The notes under the pieces were generated by a model. That model was not told the DNA's origin. It did no database searches and worked only from the letters and a program-made list of their open reading frames with translations. Below are positions 5,790 through 6,404 of a DNA stretch of 6,404 nt, in pieces; within the stretch, counting starts at the first letter, position 1, and every line of letters starts with the position of its first letter. The stretch comes from Phycisphaerales bacterium (lineage in GTDB: Bacteria; Planctomycetota; Phycisphaerae; Phycisphaerales; UBA1924), in assembly GCA_029260335.1 (NCBI GenBank), contig JAJDDL010000464.1:1-6404 (forward strand), in the 5' to 3' direction. Both the position numbers and the translations under genes were made by a program.

Positions 5790-5916
5790 AGCACCCTCCC
5801 CATGATCCTGCGATCTGTCCCTCATCAGCACTCGCTCATGAGGCTCTCTTGTATCCGCCCGGGCTAAGAACTGCAGGAACAAAGCCGGCCCGCCTCGGCA
5901 CCTGATACGATAGGCC

Positions 5917-6357
5917 ATGGCCAGCGATTTACCGGTTGTTGTCAGTATCGGGCGGGATCACTACGAGACGCACGTGCGTGCCGGCAGGCACGAGATCGCG
6001 GCCGACGAACCGACCTCGGTCGGCGGCACGGACAAGGGCGTCAATCCCTACCAACTCCTGCTCGCCAGCATCGGCACATGCAAGGCCATCACCCTTCGCA
6101 TGTACGCCGATCGCAAGGGCTGGGATCTGGAGCAGGTCGCGATTGCGTTGCGCCACGAGCGCCGGCACGGCGAGGATTGCGAGCATTGCGAGGACTCGCC
6201 GACACTGATCGATGTGATCGATGTCGAGTTGCAGTTCATTGGCGATCTGACGCTCGATCAGCGGATCCGACTCGCCGAGATTGCAGATCGCTGTCCCGTG
6301 CATCGCACGCTCATGGGCAAGCTGCAGATCGAGTCGACGGTTATTGAGGAAGACTGA
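5917..6357 (+). CDS. OsmC family peroxiredoxin-like protein
   Basis: OsmC/Ohr-type proteins are cytoplasmic dimers that reduce organic hydroperoxides with a pair of cysteines. The 146-residue product has the two expected positions: C55 in LLASIGTCKAITLRMYA and C126 in EIADRCPVHRTL. The GVNPYQLLLA run before C55 is the family's usual helix start. A His- and Cys-rich stretch (HERRHGEDCEHCE, residues 80-92, with C88 and C91) is typical, as I recall, of one OsmC subgroup and could bind metal (inference). The substrate cannot be deduced. A 9-bp tandem repeat at 6207-6224 encodes IDVIDV at residues 98-103. Only AGG, 2 nt before the ATG, resembles a ribosome-binding site. A TACGAT box at 5906-5911 would start transcription almost at the ATG, so a leaderless mRNA is possible. 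It is divergent from the YeaQ-type gene across a 127-bp gap with no clear operator. Confidence 0.93.
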   Translation: MASDLPVVVSIGRDHYETHVRAGRHEIAADEPTSVGGTDKGVNPYQLLLASIGTCKAITLRMYADRKGWDLEQVAIALRHERRHGEDCEHCEDSPTLIDVIDVELQFIGDLTLDQRIRLAEIADRCPVHRTLMGKLQIESTVIEED

Positions 6358-6397
6358 GTTCGAGAGATTGAGAGCAACGCCAACAAGGGAGAGCGGC

Positions 6398-6404
6398 ATG
6401 CTTG
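6398..6404 (+). CDS. Possible start of a downstream gene, cut by the window edge
   Basis: An ATG at 6398 is preceded by AAGGGAGAG (6385-6393), a good Shine-Dalgarno sequence with its GGGAG core 6 nt from the ATG. Only two codons and one base are inside the window, so the product cannot be named. It lies 40 bp after the OsmC stop on the same strand and could be co-transcribed with it. Confidence 0.4.

Noticed and set aside
5820..5843. 6-bp inverted repeat CCTCAT/ATGAGG upstream of the YeaQ-type gene
   Set aside because: The stem is short with a 12-base loop and no aligned promoter boxes. This is expected by chance.
6207..6224. 9-bp tandem repeat GATCGATGT twice in the OsmC gene
   Set aside because: It encodes IDVIDV in a strand where other OsmC proteins also have an alternating hydrophobic/charged pattern, so it is probably ordinary coding sequence, not a recent insertion.

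Overview
The window is a GC-rich stretch of bacterial chromosome that looks like an ordinary core or housekeeping region. I see no insertion sequence, phage gene, CRISPR array or plasmid marker. The gene set, the weak or absent Shine-Dalgarno sites in front of some genes, and the protein style (exported MsrB-MsrA fusion, three-part DsbD, RNHCP protein) would fit Planctomycetota, perhaps the Phycisphaerae. That assignment is inferred from general resemblance, not from a marker gene.

Layout, left to right. A possible C-terminal coding tail runs off the left edge on the + strand (ending at 38). A tRNA-Gly(GCC) gene lies on the - strand (85-156), with its own sigma70-like promoter (190-218) and an intrinsic terminator (54-80). 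A complete dsbD gene follows on the - strand (315-2261). An intergenic region of about 300 bp with an AT-rich island leads to a small RNHCP-domain protein on the + strand (2564-2923). This gene converges, with a 3-bp gap, on a two-helix K+ channel with a C-terminal RCK domain on the - strand (2927-3940). Another region of about 300 bp, full of inverted repeats (3941-4246), separates the channel from a divergent msrB-msrA fusion on the + strand (4247-5332). The fusion meets a small PspC-domain gene tail to tail, and the two genes share their stop-codon bases. The PspC gene forms a two-gene unit with a GlsB/YeaQ/YmgE-type membrane protein gene on the - strand (5331-5789 and onward). An OsmC-family gene follows on the + strand (5917-6357), and the first codons of another + strand gene may begin at 6398.

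How the genes may work together. Most have a link to envelope or oxidative stress. DsbD carries electrons across the inner membrane to exported thiol proteins. MsrBA repairs oxidised methionine using thiol chemistry and here begins with a signal peptide or membrane anchor, so DsbD is a plausible electron donor for it. OsmC proteins remove organic peroxides. PspC and YeaQ-type proteins belong to envelope-stress families. The K+ channel may contribute to osmotic or membrane-potential control. The genes are in separate transcription units on both strands, so a functional link between them is inference.

I found no clearly new multi-gene system. The most worthwhile leads are the inverted-repeat-rich region in front of msrBA, the exported MsrBA/DsbD pairing, the RCK domain of the K+ channel (classical Rossmann motif, one apparent calcium ligand lost, possible internal start), and the uncharacterised RNHCP zinc-ribbon-like protein.
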